Shown piece by piece: positions 1 through 6,776 of a stretch of 16,725 bases of DNA. The notes under the pieces were generated by a model that worked only from the letters and a program-made list of their open reading frames with translations, was not told the origin of the DNA and did not search any database. Location: NCBI GenBank assembly GCA_050258735.1, contig JBLMZJ010000045.1, forward strand, positions 1 through 16,725, read 5' to 3'. Position 1 is the first letter of the stretch. Every line of letters begins with the position of its first letter. The DNA comes from Syntrophomonas_A sp050258735. Lineage in GTDB: Bacteria > Bacillota > Syntrophomonadia > Syntrophomonadales > Syntrophomonadaceae. Position numbers and translations under genes: made by a program.

Positions 1-3000
1 TTGGGTAGTATCGACACTTCGTATACCGGCAGCAAAAATGTAGAAATATCAGGATATACGGCTGCCTCCGACGGCAGTTTCGGTAAATTCAATGACATTG
101 TTCTCACCACTATGCCGCAGAGCGTAAGTGTGACCTTTACGCAAGGTCAAGCAACCCCCAAACTAGTTTTGAATAATGCCGCAGCGCAAAATATCAGTTT
201 TAAAATAGCAGGGGTCAAAACCGTCGACACTGCGACATTTGCCATACAGCCGGTTCCTGGTGCACCGGCTTCCCTGAATGTGACCCAGGATATACAGGCG
301 CCCGTTGTCAATGGTAGCCTTTTTGCGCAGCAACCCCACATAACTCTCAAGGATGCTTACGGCAATGTATGTACCAATAATAATGGAACAGGCGTAACCG
401 CCGCCAAGAAGGCGGGCACCGGCAACTGGACCCTGACTGGCGGACCCAGTGTGAATACCGTCAGCGGGGTTGCCAAGTTTACCGATCTGAAACCTGTGAA
501 CACCGCCGCTGTTACCGGGGCCCAACTAACTTTTTCAGCTGGTGCGCTGCCTGTTGTTGAAAGTGCAGCGGTGAACCTATTGGCAGCTCCGCCTAAGGTG
601 GCCACCCCGAGCGCCAACCCGGGAGCGGGAGCGGTCGCAGCAGGTACTGAGGTAACCTTGAGTACGGCGACCGCCGGAGCCAGCATTTATTACACCACTG
701 ACGGAGTCACAACCCCGACCGGCGGCAGCTCGCTTTATGCCGGACCGATCACTATCAACGCAGCTACTACCATCAAGGCCATCGGGATAAAGGCCGGTAT
801 GATCGACAGCGATATCTTAACTGCTGAATACACCATACTACCCCCTGCTAAGGCAGCAACCCCGACGGCTAACCCGGGAGCAGGAGCAGTAGCGGCAGGT
901 ACTGCCGTAACCTTGAGTACGACTACCGCCGGAGCCAGTATTTATTACACCACTGACGGAGTCACAACCCCGACCAGCGGCAGCTCGCTTTATGCTGGCC
1001 CGATCACTATCAACGCAGCTACTACCATCAAGGCCATAGCGATAAAGGCCGGCATGACCGACAGCGATATCTTAACTGCTGAATATTCCATACTGCCACC
1101 CGCCAAGGTGGCCACCCCGAGCGCTGCCCCGGGAGCAGGAGCAGTAGCGGCAGGTACTGCCGTAACCTTGAGTACGACTACCGCCGGAGCCAGTATTTAT
1201 TACACCACCGACGGAGTCACAAGCCCGACCAGCGGCAGTACGCTCTATGCCGGACCGATCACTATCAATGCGGCTACTACCATCAAGGCCATAGCGATAA
1301 AGGGCGGCATGACCGACAGCGATATCTTAACTGCTGAATATACCATACTTCCGCCTGCCAAGGTGGCCACCCCAACGGCTAACCCGGGAGCCGGGGCGGT
1401 AGCAGCCGGGACCACTGTAACCCTGAGCACGACTACGGCAGGAGCCAGTATTTATTACACCACTGACGGCATCACGACCCCTACCAGCGGCAGTTCGCTC
1501 TATGCCGGACCGATCACTATCAATGCCGCTACTACCATCAAGGCCATAGCGATAAAGGGCGGCATGACCGACAGTGATATCTTAACTGCTGAATATACCA
1601 TACTACCGCCTGCTAAGGCAGCAACCCCGACGGCTAACCCGGGAGCCGGGGCGGTAGCAGCCGGGACCACTGTAACCCTGAGCACGACTACGGCAGGAGC
1701 CAGTATTTATTACACCACTGACGGCATCACGACTCCTACCAGCGGCAGTACGCTTTATGCCGGACCAATCACTATCAATGCGGCTACTACCATCAAGGCC
1801 ATAGTGATAAAGGCCGGCATGACCGACAGCGATATCTTAACTGCTGAATACACCATACTACCGCCTGCCAAGGTGGCCACCCCGAGCGCTGCCCCGGGAG
1901 CAGGAGCAGTAACGGCAGGTACTGAGGTAACCTTGAGTACTACTACCGCCGGAGCCAGTATTTATTACACCACTGACGGAGTCACAAGCCCGACCAGCGG
2001 CAGCACGCTCTATACCGTACCGATCACCATCAACGCAGCCACTACCATCAAGGCGATAGCGATACAAGTCGGTATGACCGATAGCGATCCTGCAACATTC
2101 AACTATACCATCCTTGTGTCGAGCAGCGGAGAAGGAGGCAGCGGAGGTGTCGTTGCTCCACCGCCGGTCAATACTACCAGCGGCTTGGCCGTCATTGACC
2201 CCGATGCCGGCGGGACAGTGGGGCTGGGGGCAGAGGCTACAGTTAAGATTCCGGCTGACGCTCTGAAAGGTGATAGTGATGTCAAGATAGAGATTTTCCG
2301 AATCGAAACGTTTCCTTCGGTGCCTGCCGGATTTATGGTTCTGGGCAATACCTACGAATTTAAGGCTGGAGATGCCAATAGCTATCAATTTGATATGCCC
2401 GTTACCCTGACCTTTGCTTTCGATCCAGCGAAGGTGCCCCCAGGGCAGGTTCCCACCGTTCAATACTATGATGAGAAACAGGGAAAATGGGTTGACCTGG
2501 GGGGGACCATTGCTGGCAATACAATTAATATAGATGTGAGCCATTTTACCAAGTTTGCGGTAATGGTCAAGGCGGCGGACCAAGATGATAAAAACGAACC
2601 CTTGAAACCGCCGGCGACTATCATTGATATATCAGGACACTGGGCGGAAAACAGCATAAAAGCACTGGTAGATACAGGGGCGATCAGTGGTTATTCCGAC
2701 GGCAGTTTCCAACCGGATCGCAGCATTTCACGGGCAGAATTTACGGCAGTTTTGGTTAAAGCCTTCTGTTTGGAGGCCAAAGAGGGAAAGGTATTCACGG
2801 ACACAACGTCTCATTGGGCCAAAGACAGTATATCGGCTGCGGTTGCTAGTGGAATCGTTGGCGGTTATGGCAACGGCTCCTTTGGCCCTGATGACCCTAT
2901 AACCCGTGAACAGATGGCGGTCATGCTGAGCAAGGCGGCAAAACTGCAAAGCAACAATGATGCAACCGGGTTGACAGATGATAAAGCGATTTCCGGATGG

Positions 3001-3135
3001 GCCAAACAAGCAGTAAATTCGGCCGTAGCCAACGGTATAATTAGCGGTTATCCGGACAAAAGTTTTCGGCCACAGGATAAGGCGAGCCGGGCGGAAGCGG
3101 CCACCGCTGTTGTTAAAGCACTGGGCCATAGGTAG
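1..3135 (+). CDS. SLH-anchored surface protein with six chitobiase-C-terminal-like repeats (5' partial)
   Basis: This is the 3' part of a gene for a large cell-surface protein; 1044 residues are visible. There is no signal peptide and no RBS, so the reading frame almost certainly continues upstream of the window. Visible domains in order: beta-rich, invasin/Ig-like sequence at about 1-195, including a typical strand motif ITLKDAYGN; six tandem 85-residue repeats at 198-707, each with the ASIYYTTDG...TSGS...YAGPITI...TTIKAIAIK pattern of the chitobiase/beta-hexosaminidase C-terminal family (CHB_HEX_C_1); a Gly/Ser/Pro linker; a beta-rich ZU5-like module at about 720-860 (IDPDAGGTVGLG, IPADALKG) often seen next to SLH domains; and three SLH domains at about 877-923, 934-981 and 996-1042 with SRAE, TREQ and SRAE motifs. 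SLH domains bind pyruvylated secondary cell-wall polymer, so the protein should be held at the wall with its repeats projecting outward. Its ligand is unknown. The gene is followed by a hairpin and a convergent operon. Confidence 0.9.
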   Translation: MGSIDTSYTGSKNVEISGYTAASDGSFGKFNDIVLTTMPQSVSVTFTQGQATPKLVLNNAAAQNISFKIAGVKTVDTATFAIQPVPGAPASLNVTQDIQAPVVNGSLFAQQPHITLKDAYGNVCTNNNGTGVTAAKKAGTGNWTLTGGPSVNTVSGVAKFTDLKPVNTAAVTGAQLTFSAGALPVVESAAVNLLAAPPKVATPSANPGAGAVAAGTEVTLSTATAGASIYYTTDGVTTPTGGSSLYAGPITINAATTIKAIGIKAGMIDSDILTAEYTILPPAKAATPTANPGAGAVAAGTAVTLSTTTAGASIYYTTDGVTTPTSGSSLYAGPITINAATTIKAIAIKAGMTDSDILTAEYSILPPAKVATPSAAPGAGAVAAGTAVTLSTTTAGASIYYTTDGVTSPTSGSTLYAGPITINAATTIKAIAIKGGMTDSDILTAEYTILPPAKVATPTANPGAGAVAAGTTVTLSTTTAGASIYYTTDGITTPTSGSSLYAGPITINAATTIKAIAIKGGMTDSDILTAEYTILPPAKAATPTANPGAGAVAAGTTVTLSTTTAGASIYYTTDGITTPTSGSTLYAGPITINAATTIKAIVIKAGMTDSDILTAEYTILPPAKVATPSAAPGAGAVTAGTEVTLSTTTAGASIYYTTDGVTSPTSGSTLYTVPITINAATTIKAIAIQVGMTDSDPATFNYTILVSSSGEGGSGGVVAPPPVNTTSGLAVIDPDAGGTVGLGAEATVKIPADALKGDSDVKIEIFRIETFPSVPAGFMVLGNTYEFKAGDANSYQFDMPVTLTFAFDPAKVPPGQVPTVQYYDEKQGKWVDLGGTIAGNTINIDVSHFTKFAVMVKAADQDDKNEPLKPPATIIDISGHWAENSIKALVDTGAISGYSDGSFQPDRSISRAEFTAVLVKAFCLEAKEGKVFTDTTSHWAKDSISAAVASGIVGGYGNGSFGPDDPITREQMAVMLSKAAKLQSNNDATGLTDDKAISGWAKQAVNSAVANGIISGYPDKSFRPQDKASRAEAATAVVKALGHR
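592..2121 (+). repeat. Six in-frame 255-bp tandem repeats in the surface-protein gene
   Basis: Six head-to-tail units of exactly 255 bp (85 codons) begin at 592, 847, 1102, 1357, 1612 and 1867. No unit shows an insertion or deletion. They are very similar at the DNA level: 1375-1478 in unit 4 is identical to 1630-1733 in unit 5 (104 bp), which points to recent duplication or gene conversion. The last unit is the most diverged (YTVPITI, IQVGMTDSDPATFNYTI). Each unit encodes one CHB_HEX_C_1-like beta domain. Confidence 0.95.
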
Positions 3136-3156
3136 CATATAGAAGTGTTGTATGAC

Positions 3157-3183
3157 GGCAGGTATTTAAAGCAAATACCTGCC
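3157..3183. terminator. Perfect 11-bp hairpin between convergent genes
   Basis: GGCAGGTATTT (3157-3167) pairs perfectly with AAATACCTGCC (3173-3183) around a 5-nt loop. It lies 21 bp after the SLH gene stop and 9 bp after the end of the convergent MBL gene, the usual place for a shared bidirectional terminator. Neither side has a proper U-tract, so intrinsic termination may be weak, or the hairpin may mainly protect the 3' end. Confidence 0.5.
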
Positions 3184-3192
3184 CGAATTGCT

Positions 3193-4035
3193 TTATGGGA
3201 CGGAATGATAAGGCTTTGAAGGCCCGCTCAAAATAAACGAACGGATCAGATGGATCTTGCCGAAGTCTCCTTCCGAGGGTCCGAAGAGGGCTGACTCCTT
3301 GCCATAGAGCCGCCTCAGGATCTCATCCTCATCTGACCCGGCCCGGTGCAGCCCCAGAATGGCTTCTCTTTGCTCCTCCCAGTAGGCTATTTTAGCCTGC
3401 ACCGCCTTTTTAGCCTCCGTCTCCACTACCCGCCCGGAGGCGCAGAAGAGCAACTCGAAATCGAAGTCCAGAAGTTTATACAGAGACTGCAGCATGATGT
3501 TGACGTCCTCATCGCTGCGCAGGGTGGTGACTTTCTCCGCCAGGAACAGATCGCCGGCAAAAAGCCAGCCCTTACTTGGTTCGAGTAGGCTGATATGGTC
3601 CGGACTGTGGCCGGGGGTGGGTATCACCAGCAGGTCGAAGCTGTCGGTGTCTATCCGGGCTGGAAGAGGCTGGGCCAGCGAAGCTGGCGGGATGCCCCAG
3701 GTGATTTGACAATAGGGCATTATACGGGCCGACCAGATCGAAGGGTCTTCAATGAGGGGGACCGCAGCAGCGGGGGCCAGTACCGGACCGATTCGCCGGT
3801 TTTCCTGAAACCAGACGTTATTTCCGATATGGTCCTCATGATGATGGGTGTTGATGATCTGCATGATTGGGTAATCGGCAAAGGCCGCTTCCAGTTCAGC
3901 CGCCACGTGGAACGGACCGCTGTCTATGAGCAGACCGTCCAGGTAGTAGCAGGCCATGGTATAGATGACCTGTCCCTCATAGTCACGTCCCATCAGAAAC
4001 TGGGTAACCTCGCCGTAATTCCGGCTTTTTATCAT
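3193..4035 (-). CDS. MBL-fold (glyoxalase II-like) protein, last gene of the PadR-MoxR-VWA operon
   Basis: Encodes a 280-residue cytoplasmic protein of the metallo-beta-lactamase superfamily. The first metal motif is intact (THHHEDH: H64, H66, D68, H69), followed by H143 in PTPGHSPDH and D162 in FAGDLF. The usual final histidine, normally in a P-x-H-G context near this position, appears to be replaced: the sequence reads FCASGRV with Ser at about 200. The second metal site may therefore be altered. The start at 4035 is chosen because AAAGGAGG lies 8 nt upstream; a longer frame from 4158 would overlap the upstream gene by over 100 bp. The gap to the upstream VWA gene is 13 bp, so it is the fourth gene of one operon. 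The substrate is unknown. Family members hydrolyse thioesters, lactones, phosphodiesters and similar bonds, or carry redox iron. It may be the metalloprotein client of the neighbouring MoxR/VWA pair (inference). Confidence 0.85.
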   Translation of the reverse strand: MIKSRNYGEVTQFLMGRDYEGQVIYTMACYYLDGLLIDSGPFHVAAELEAAFADYPIMQIINTHHHEDHIGNNVWFQENRRIGPVLAPAAAVPLIEDPSIWSARIMPYCQITWGIPPASLAQPLPARIDTDSFDLLVIPTPGHSPDHISLLEPSKGWLFAGDLFLAEKVTTLRSDEDVNIMLQSLYKLLDFDFELLFCASGRVVETEAKKAVQAKIAYWEEQREAILGLHRAGSDEDEILRRLYGKESALFGPSEGDFGKIHLIRSFILSGPSKPYHSVP

Positions 4036-4048
4036 GGCAAAACCTCCT

Positions 4049-5173
4049 TTATAGTTGGGACAGGGCCCGGGTGAGACCGTCCAGGTCCAGGCACTCGAAT
4101 ACCCGGTCGCAATGCTTTTTATAGGAATCCATGCTGGAATCGCCTTTTTTCCACTCATCCTCGGTTTCGGGAACCATCCAGTAGACCTTGCGTACCCGTT
4201 GTCTGATGTCCCTCAAAAGTTCGGAGCGCGGAGGGAACCAGTTGGTGCGCCCGTCCCCGAAGATCAGCACGGTAGTGCGCTGGGTGAGGCAGTCGCCATA
4301 TTTGGTGAGAAAGCTCTTCCAGGCGGCGCCGTAGTCGGTATAACCGGTTTCACCCACCGTATCGGCATTGAGCAATACCTGGCTGCGGAGGTTGTTGAGA
4401 TTGGCCTGCCTGAGCAATGCCGTGACCTCATCGGTCTGATCGATAAAGGCAAAGCTGCGCACCTGGCGGAAAAAGCGTTCGAGTGAATGCACCAGGGCCA
4501 GGGAAAAGAAGCTGTAATGCAGGCAGGAGTCCGACACGTCACATAGGGCGACTATGATCGGCTTCTCCCGTTCTTTTTTGTTAACAAACAGATCCAATGG
4601 TACGCCCCCGCTGGACAGGCTGGCCCGCATGGTGCGGCGGTAGTCCAGCCGGGCGTTCTGGTTGCGGTGGCGCTTCTTCACCATTCGGGTAGCCAGACGG
4701 CGGGCTAGGAGCGGGAAAACCGCCTCCATGCGCTGGATCTCTTCCCAGTTCGCCCCGTAGAAATCTTGAGTAACGGGGTTTTTTATCCGGGGAGATCTGT
4801 CACGACGCACCTGGCAGGAACCAGGGTTGGAAGAAGGCTGGCCGGATTCCAACGCCTGCCCGCTTTGATCCCCCAAACCGCTGATCCTGTGCTGCAAGCC
4901 GGTTTGCAGGGCTTGCAGCTGTTTATCCCGGGCAGTCTGGTTTTGCCGGGACAGGTAGAGAAAATGGCGGCCGTAGATCTCATCGAATACCCGCAGCCAG
5001 GCGGCATCCTTCATCAGGGTGCTGGAGAGAGCGGTATGAAATACCGGTTCTTCCGACCAGTCGACCAGCAGGAGTGAGCGGAAACAATCGTCCAGCTGGC
5101 TGGCTGCAATGGGGATACCTGCCTGGCGCAGATCGCTGATAAAGGCGGTAATGTTGTCCAGCAGTGCCGACAT
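4049..5173 (-). CDS. CoxE-like VWA domain protein
   Basis: Encodes a 374-residue soluble protein of the CoxE-like von Willebrand factor A family. The N-terminal 150 residues are helical and are followed by a basic, low-complexity stretch. The VWA domain in the C-terminal half has an intact MIDAS metal-binding motif D-x-S-x-S (D212, S214, S216 in ALCDVSDSC), a GYTDYG segment likely to give the MIDAS threonine, and D307 in FGDGRTN. The start at 5173 has AGGAGG 7 nt upstream. The gene begins 1 bp after the stop of the MoxR ATPase gene. MoxR/VWA pairs act as chaperones: CoxD with CoxE matures the Cu/Mo active site of carbon monoxide dehydrogenase, and others activate rubisco or ion-chelatase systems. 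No CO dehydrogenase structural gene is in the window, so the client is not known; the downstream MBL-fold protein is a candidate. Not named coxE because the target is unproven. Confidence 0.85.
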   Translation of the reverse strand: MSALLDNITAFISDLRQAGIPIAASQLDDCFRSLLLVDWSEEPVFHTALSSTLMKDAAWLRVFDEIYGRHFLYLSRQNQTARDKQLQALQTGLQHRISGLGDQSGQALESGQPSSNPGSCQVRRDRSPRIKNPVTQDFYGANWEEIQRMEAVFPLLARRLATRMVKKRHRNQNARLDYRRTMRASLSSGGVPLDLFVNKKEREKPIIVALCDVSDSCLHYSFFSLALVHSLERFFRQVRSFAFIDQTDEVTALLRQANLNNLRSQVLLNADTVGETGYTDYGAAWKSFLTKYGDCLTQRTTVLIFGDGRTNWFPPRSELLRDIRQRVRKVYWMVPETEDEWKKGDSSMDSYKKHCDRVFECLDLDGLTRALSQL

Positions 5174-5174
5174 A

Positions 5175-6050
5175 TCAAGCCTCCTGTTTGCTCGTGATCA
5201 GGGTTGTGGCCTTGTCCAGGTCCTCCCGGTACTTGAACAATACATTGAGGGTCATCAGCATAGTCTCCGGCTCCAGGGTATCCATGCCCATCAAGGTCAG
5301 GGCCAGTCCCCAGTCGATAGCCTCGGCCACGCTGGGGGTCTTCTTCAGATCGAGTTGGCGAAGGCTGTGCAGGGCTGTTGCCAATTGCCCGGCCATCCCA
5401 CTTTGGATCCCCGGGATCTTCAGCTGCAGGATGCGGCTCTCCATCTCCGGGCCGGGGAAATCGAGGAACAAATACAGACAGCGGCGTTTCAAGGCCTCTG
5501 ATAGCTCGCGGCTGGCATTGGAAGTGATGAAGACCATGGGGATACTGCAGGCAGTGACCGTACCCAGTTCAGGAATGCTTACCTGGTATTCGGACAAAAG
5601 CTCCAGGAGCAGGGCCTCAAATTCCATGTCCACCTTGTCGATCTCATCGATGAGCAGGACACAGGGATCGGGGCTGGTGATGGCCTGCAGCAGTGGGCGG
5701 GGGAGCAGGAATTCATCGGAGAATACCTCGCGTTCTACCTCGGCCACCTCGAGGTCACGTCCGGCCACGGCCTGGATGTGCAGGAGCTGCTTTTTATAGT
5801 TCCATTCGTATAGGGCCTTGGCCTCGTCGATCCCTTCATAGCATTGCAGACGGATCAGGGGTTGTTCCTTGTATTCAGCGTAGGCCTGGGATATCGCAGT
5901 TTTGCCGACTCCGGCCGGGCCTTCCACCAGGACGGGCTTGCCCAGAGCGGCAGCCAGGTAGAGAACTGTAGCCGCGGGAGTATCGCAGATATAGCCGGCT
6001 TGTTCCAGACCCCGCTGCAGTTCTGACAATTGGTTTTTCATGCTATTCAT
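5175..6050 (-). CDS. MoxR-family AAA+ ATPase (CoxD-like)
   Basis: Encodes a 291-residue MoxR-type AAA+ ATPase. Visible motifs: Walker A GPAGVGKT (44-51); the MoxR signature RLQCYEGIDEAKALYEWNY (67-85); Walker B VLLIDE (131-136); sensor 1 FITSN (174-178); and arginines in EALKRRC (189-190) suited to the arginine-finger role. It should form a ring that remodels a partner protein together with the VWA protein encoded next. The start at 6050 overlaps the PadR stop as ATGA, with GGAGGG 8 nt upstream, suggesting translational coupling. An internal ATG at 6041 is possible but has a poorer context. Length and motif order are normal, with no sign of damage. Confidence 0.9.
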   Translation of the reverse strand: MNSMKNQLSELQRGLEQAGYICDTPAATVLYLAAALGKPVLVEGPAGVGKTAISQAYAEYKEQPLIRLQCYEGIDEAKALYEWNYKKQLLHIQAVAGRDLEVAEVEREVFSDEFLLPRPLLQAITSPDPCVLLIDEIDKVDMEFEALLLELLSEYQVSIPELGTVTACSIPMVFITSNASRELSEALKRRCLYLFLDFPGPEMESRILQLKIPGIQSGMAGQLATALHSLRQLDLKKTPSVAEAIDWGLALTLMGMDTLEPETMLMTLNVLFKYREDLDKATTLITSKQEA

Positions 6051-6604
6051 TCTGTCCGCCCTCCTTCATTTTCTATCAGTTCCTTCAATCCCTGCAGCCA
6101 GTTGAGACGCAGTTCTTCGTTGCTGATACCGTACTGGATGATAGCGATGCGGAAACGATCGATTCCCTTCTGCACCATGGATTTTTCCGCCAGGCGGTAA
6201 CTGTCCAGACGCTGAGTGGCCTTTTGTATTTCCCGATCGATACTGTCCAGGGATTCGTCGGGAGAGAGATACTTGAAGTAATTGCACTTCTCCAAAAAGG
6301 GATAGCGGGCGAAAAAATCGAATTTAGGCCCGCCTGCATCATCATCCGCCAGCAGCCAGGACTTGAACTCCGTAAGTCCCTCGGGGGTGACCGTCACCTT
6401 GCGGCGGGCAGTAGGGGTATCCGCATCTCCCGCTTCCCGGGTGGCCAATCCTTCCGCTTCCAGCTTTTTCAGGGTGGAATATAGCAGGCCTTCGTTAACC
6501 TCGGGACCTGCCGGGTAGAAGTCCGAATAGGCCTTTTTCATGATCTCGTAGCCGTAAGAAGGGCTGTCCAGCAGATAGCCCAACATCATCTGTTTGAATC
6601 CCAT
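6047..6604 (-). CDS. PadR-family transcriptional regulator
   Basis: Encodes a 185-residue regulator, first gene of the operon. The N-terminal winged helix is typical of PadR (LGYLLDSPSYGYEIMKKA at about 8-25, then EVNEGLLYSTLKKLEAEGL and a PTARRKVTVTPEG wing). The C-terminal half is the helical dimerisation/ligand region (about 90-180). GAGGAGG lies 7 nt before the ATG at 6604. PadR proteins are usually repressors released by small aromatic compounds, drugs or stress signals; the ligand here is not predictable. A perfect 38-bp palindrome overlaps its own promoter, so autorepression of the whole four-gene operon is likely (inference). Its stop overlaps the MoxR start by 4 bp. Confidence 0.9.
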   Translation of the reverse strand: MGFKQMMLGYLLDSPSYGYEIMKKAYSDFYPAGPEVNEGLLYSTLKKLEAEGLATREAGDADTPTARRKVTVTPEGLTEFKSWLLADDDAGGPKFDFFARYPFLEKCNYFKYLSPDESLDSIDREIQKATQRLDSYRLAEKSMVQKGIDRFRIAIIQYGISNEELRLNWLQGLKELIENEGGRTE

Positions 6605-6628
6605 AGCTCGTCCTCCTCAGGAAATGGT

Positions 6629-6666
6629 ATACCTTACCACTAAGGTATACCTTAGTGGTAAGGTAT
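6629..6666. promoter_or_regulatory. 38-bp perfect compound palindrome, probable PadR operator
   Basis: The 38 bp read the same on both strands. Each half is itself an inverted repeat: ATACCTTA-ccac-TAAGGTAT (6629-6648) and ATACCTTA-gtgg-TAAGGTAT (6647-6666). The two 20-bp sites share the central AT, and the centre is also a palindrome (TAAGGTATACCTTA). This suits two dimers of a winged-helix repressor bound side by side. It lies between padR and glnS and directly on the padR promoter. It is about 44 bp upstream of the proposed glnS -35, so an effect on glnS is less likely. Confidence 0.75.
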
Positions 6667-6671
6667 GTCAA
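6644..6671 (-). promoter_or_regulatory. Promoter of the padR-moxR-VWA-MBL operon
   Basis: On the minus strand a perfect -35 TTGACA (6671-6666) is followed, after a 16-bp spacer, by TATACC (6649-6644) as a -10 with 4 of 6 consensus bases. Transcription would start near 6637, about 32 bp before the padR ATG. The operator palindrome fills the spacer and the -10 and runs past the start point, a layout suited to repression. Confidence 0.65.
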
Positions 6672-6709
6672 GCGTTTTGGAATCTGTCCGAGCTTTTTTT
6701 TGTATGTAA

Positions 6710-6739
6710 ATGATAGAAATGTCCAAGAAGTGCTATAAT
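6710..6739 (+). promoter_or_regulatory. glnS promoter (extended -10)
   Basis: A perfect TATAAT (6734-6739) carries the extended -10 TGC (6731-6733). A modest -35, ATGATA (6710-6715), lies 18 bp upstream. The predicted start near 6746 leaves a leader of only about 30 nt, too short for a T-box riboswitch. Confidence 0.65.
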
Positions 6740-6776
6740 ATTAAACTAATAAGCTCGTATTCGAGGAGGAATAGAT

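Noticed and set aside
592..2121. CRISPR-like array
   Set aside because: The repeats are 255 bp, contiguous without spacers, and in frame inside a coding sequence.
1858..2583. Minus-strand open frame opposite the surface-protein gene, and similar frames in the repeats
   Set aside because: The two identical minus-strand frames at 1245-1430 and 1500-1685 are simply copies created by the 255-bp repeats; the sense frame encodes clear domains.
4036..4158. Upstream start at 4158 for the first MBL gene
   Set aside because: It would overlap the VWA gene by over 100 bp; a perfect AAAGGAGG precedes the ATG at 4035, where the family-like sequence begins.
6740..6776. T-box riboswitch upstream of glnS
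   Set aside because: The predicted leader is about 30 nt and there is no specifier or antiterminator structure.
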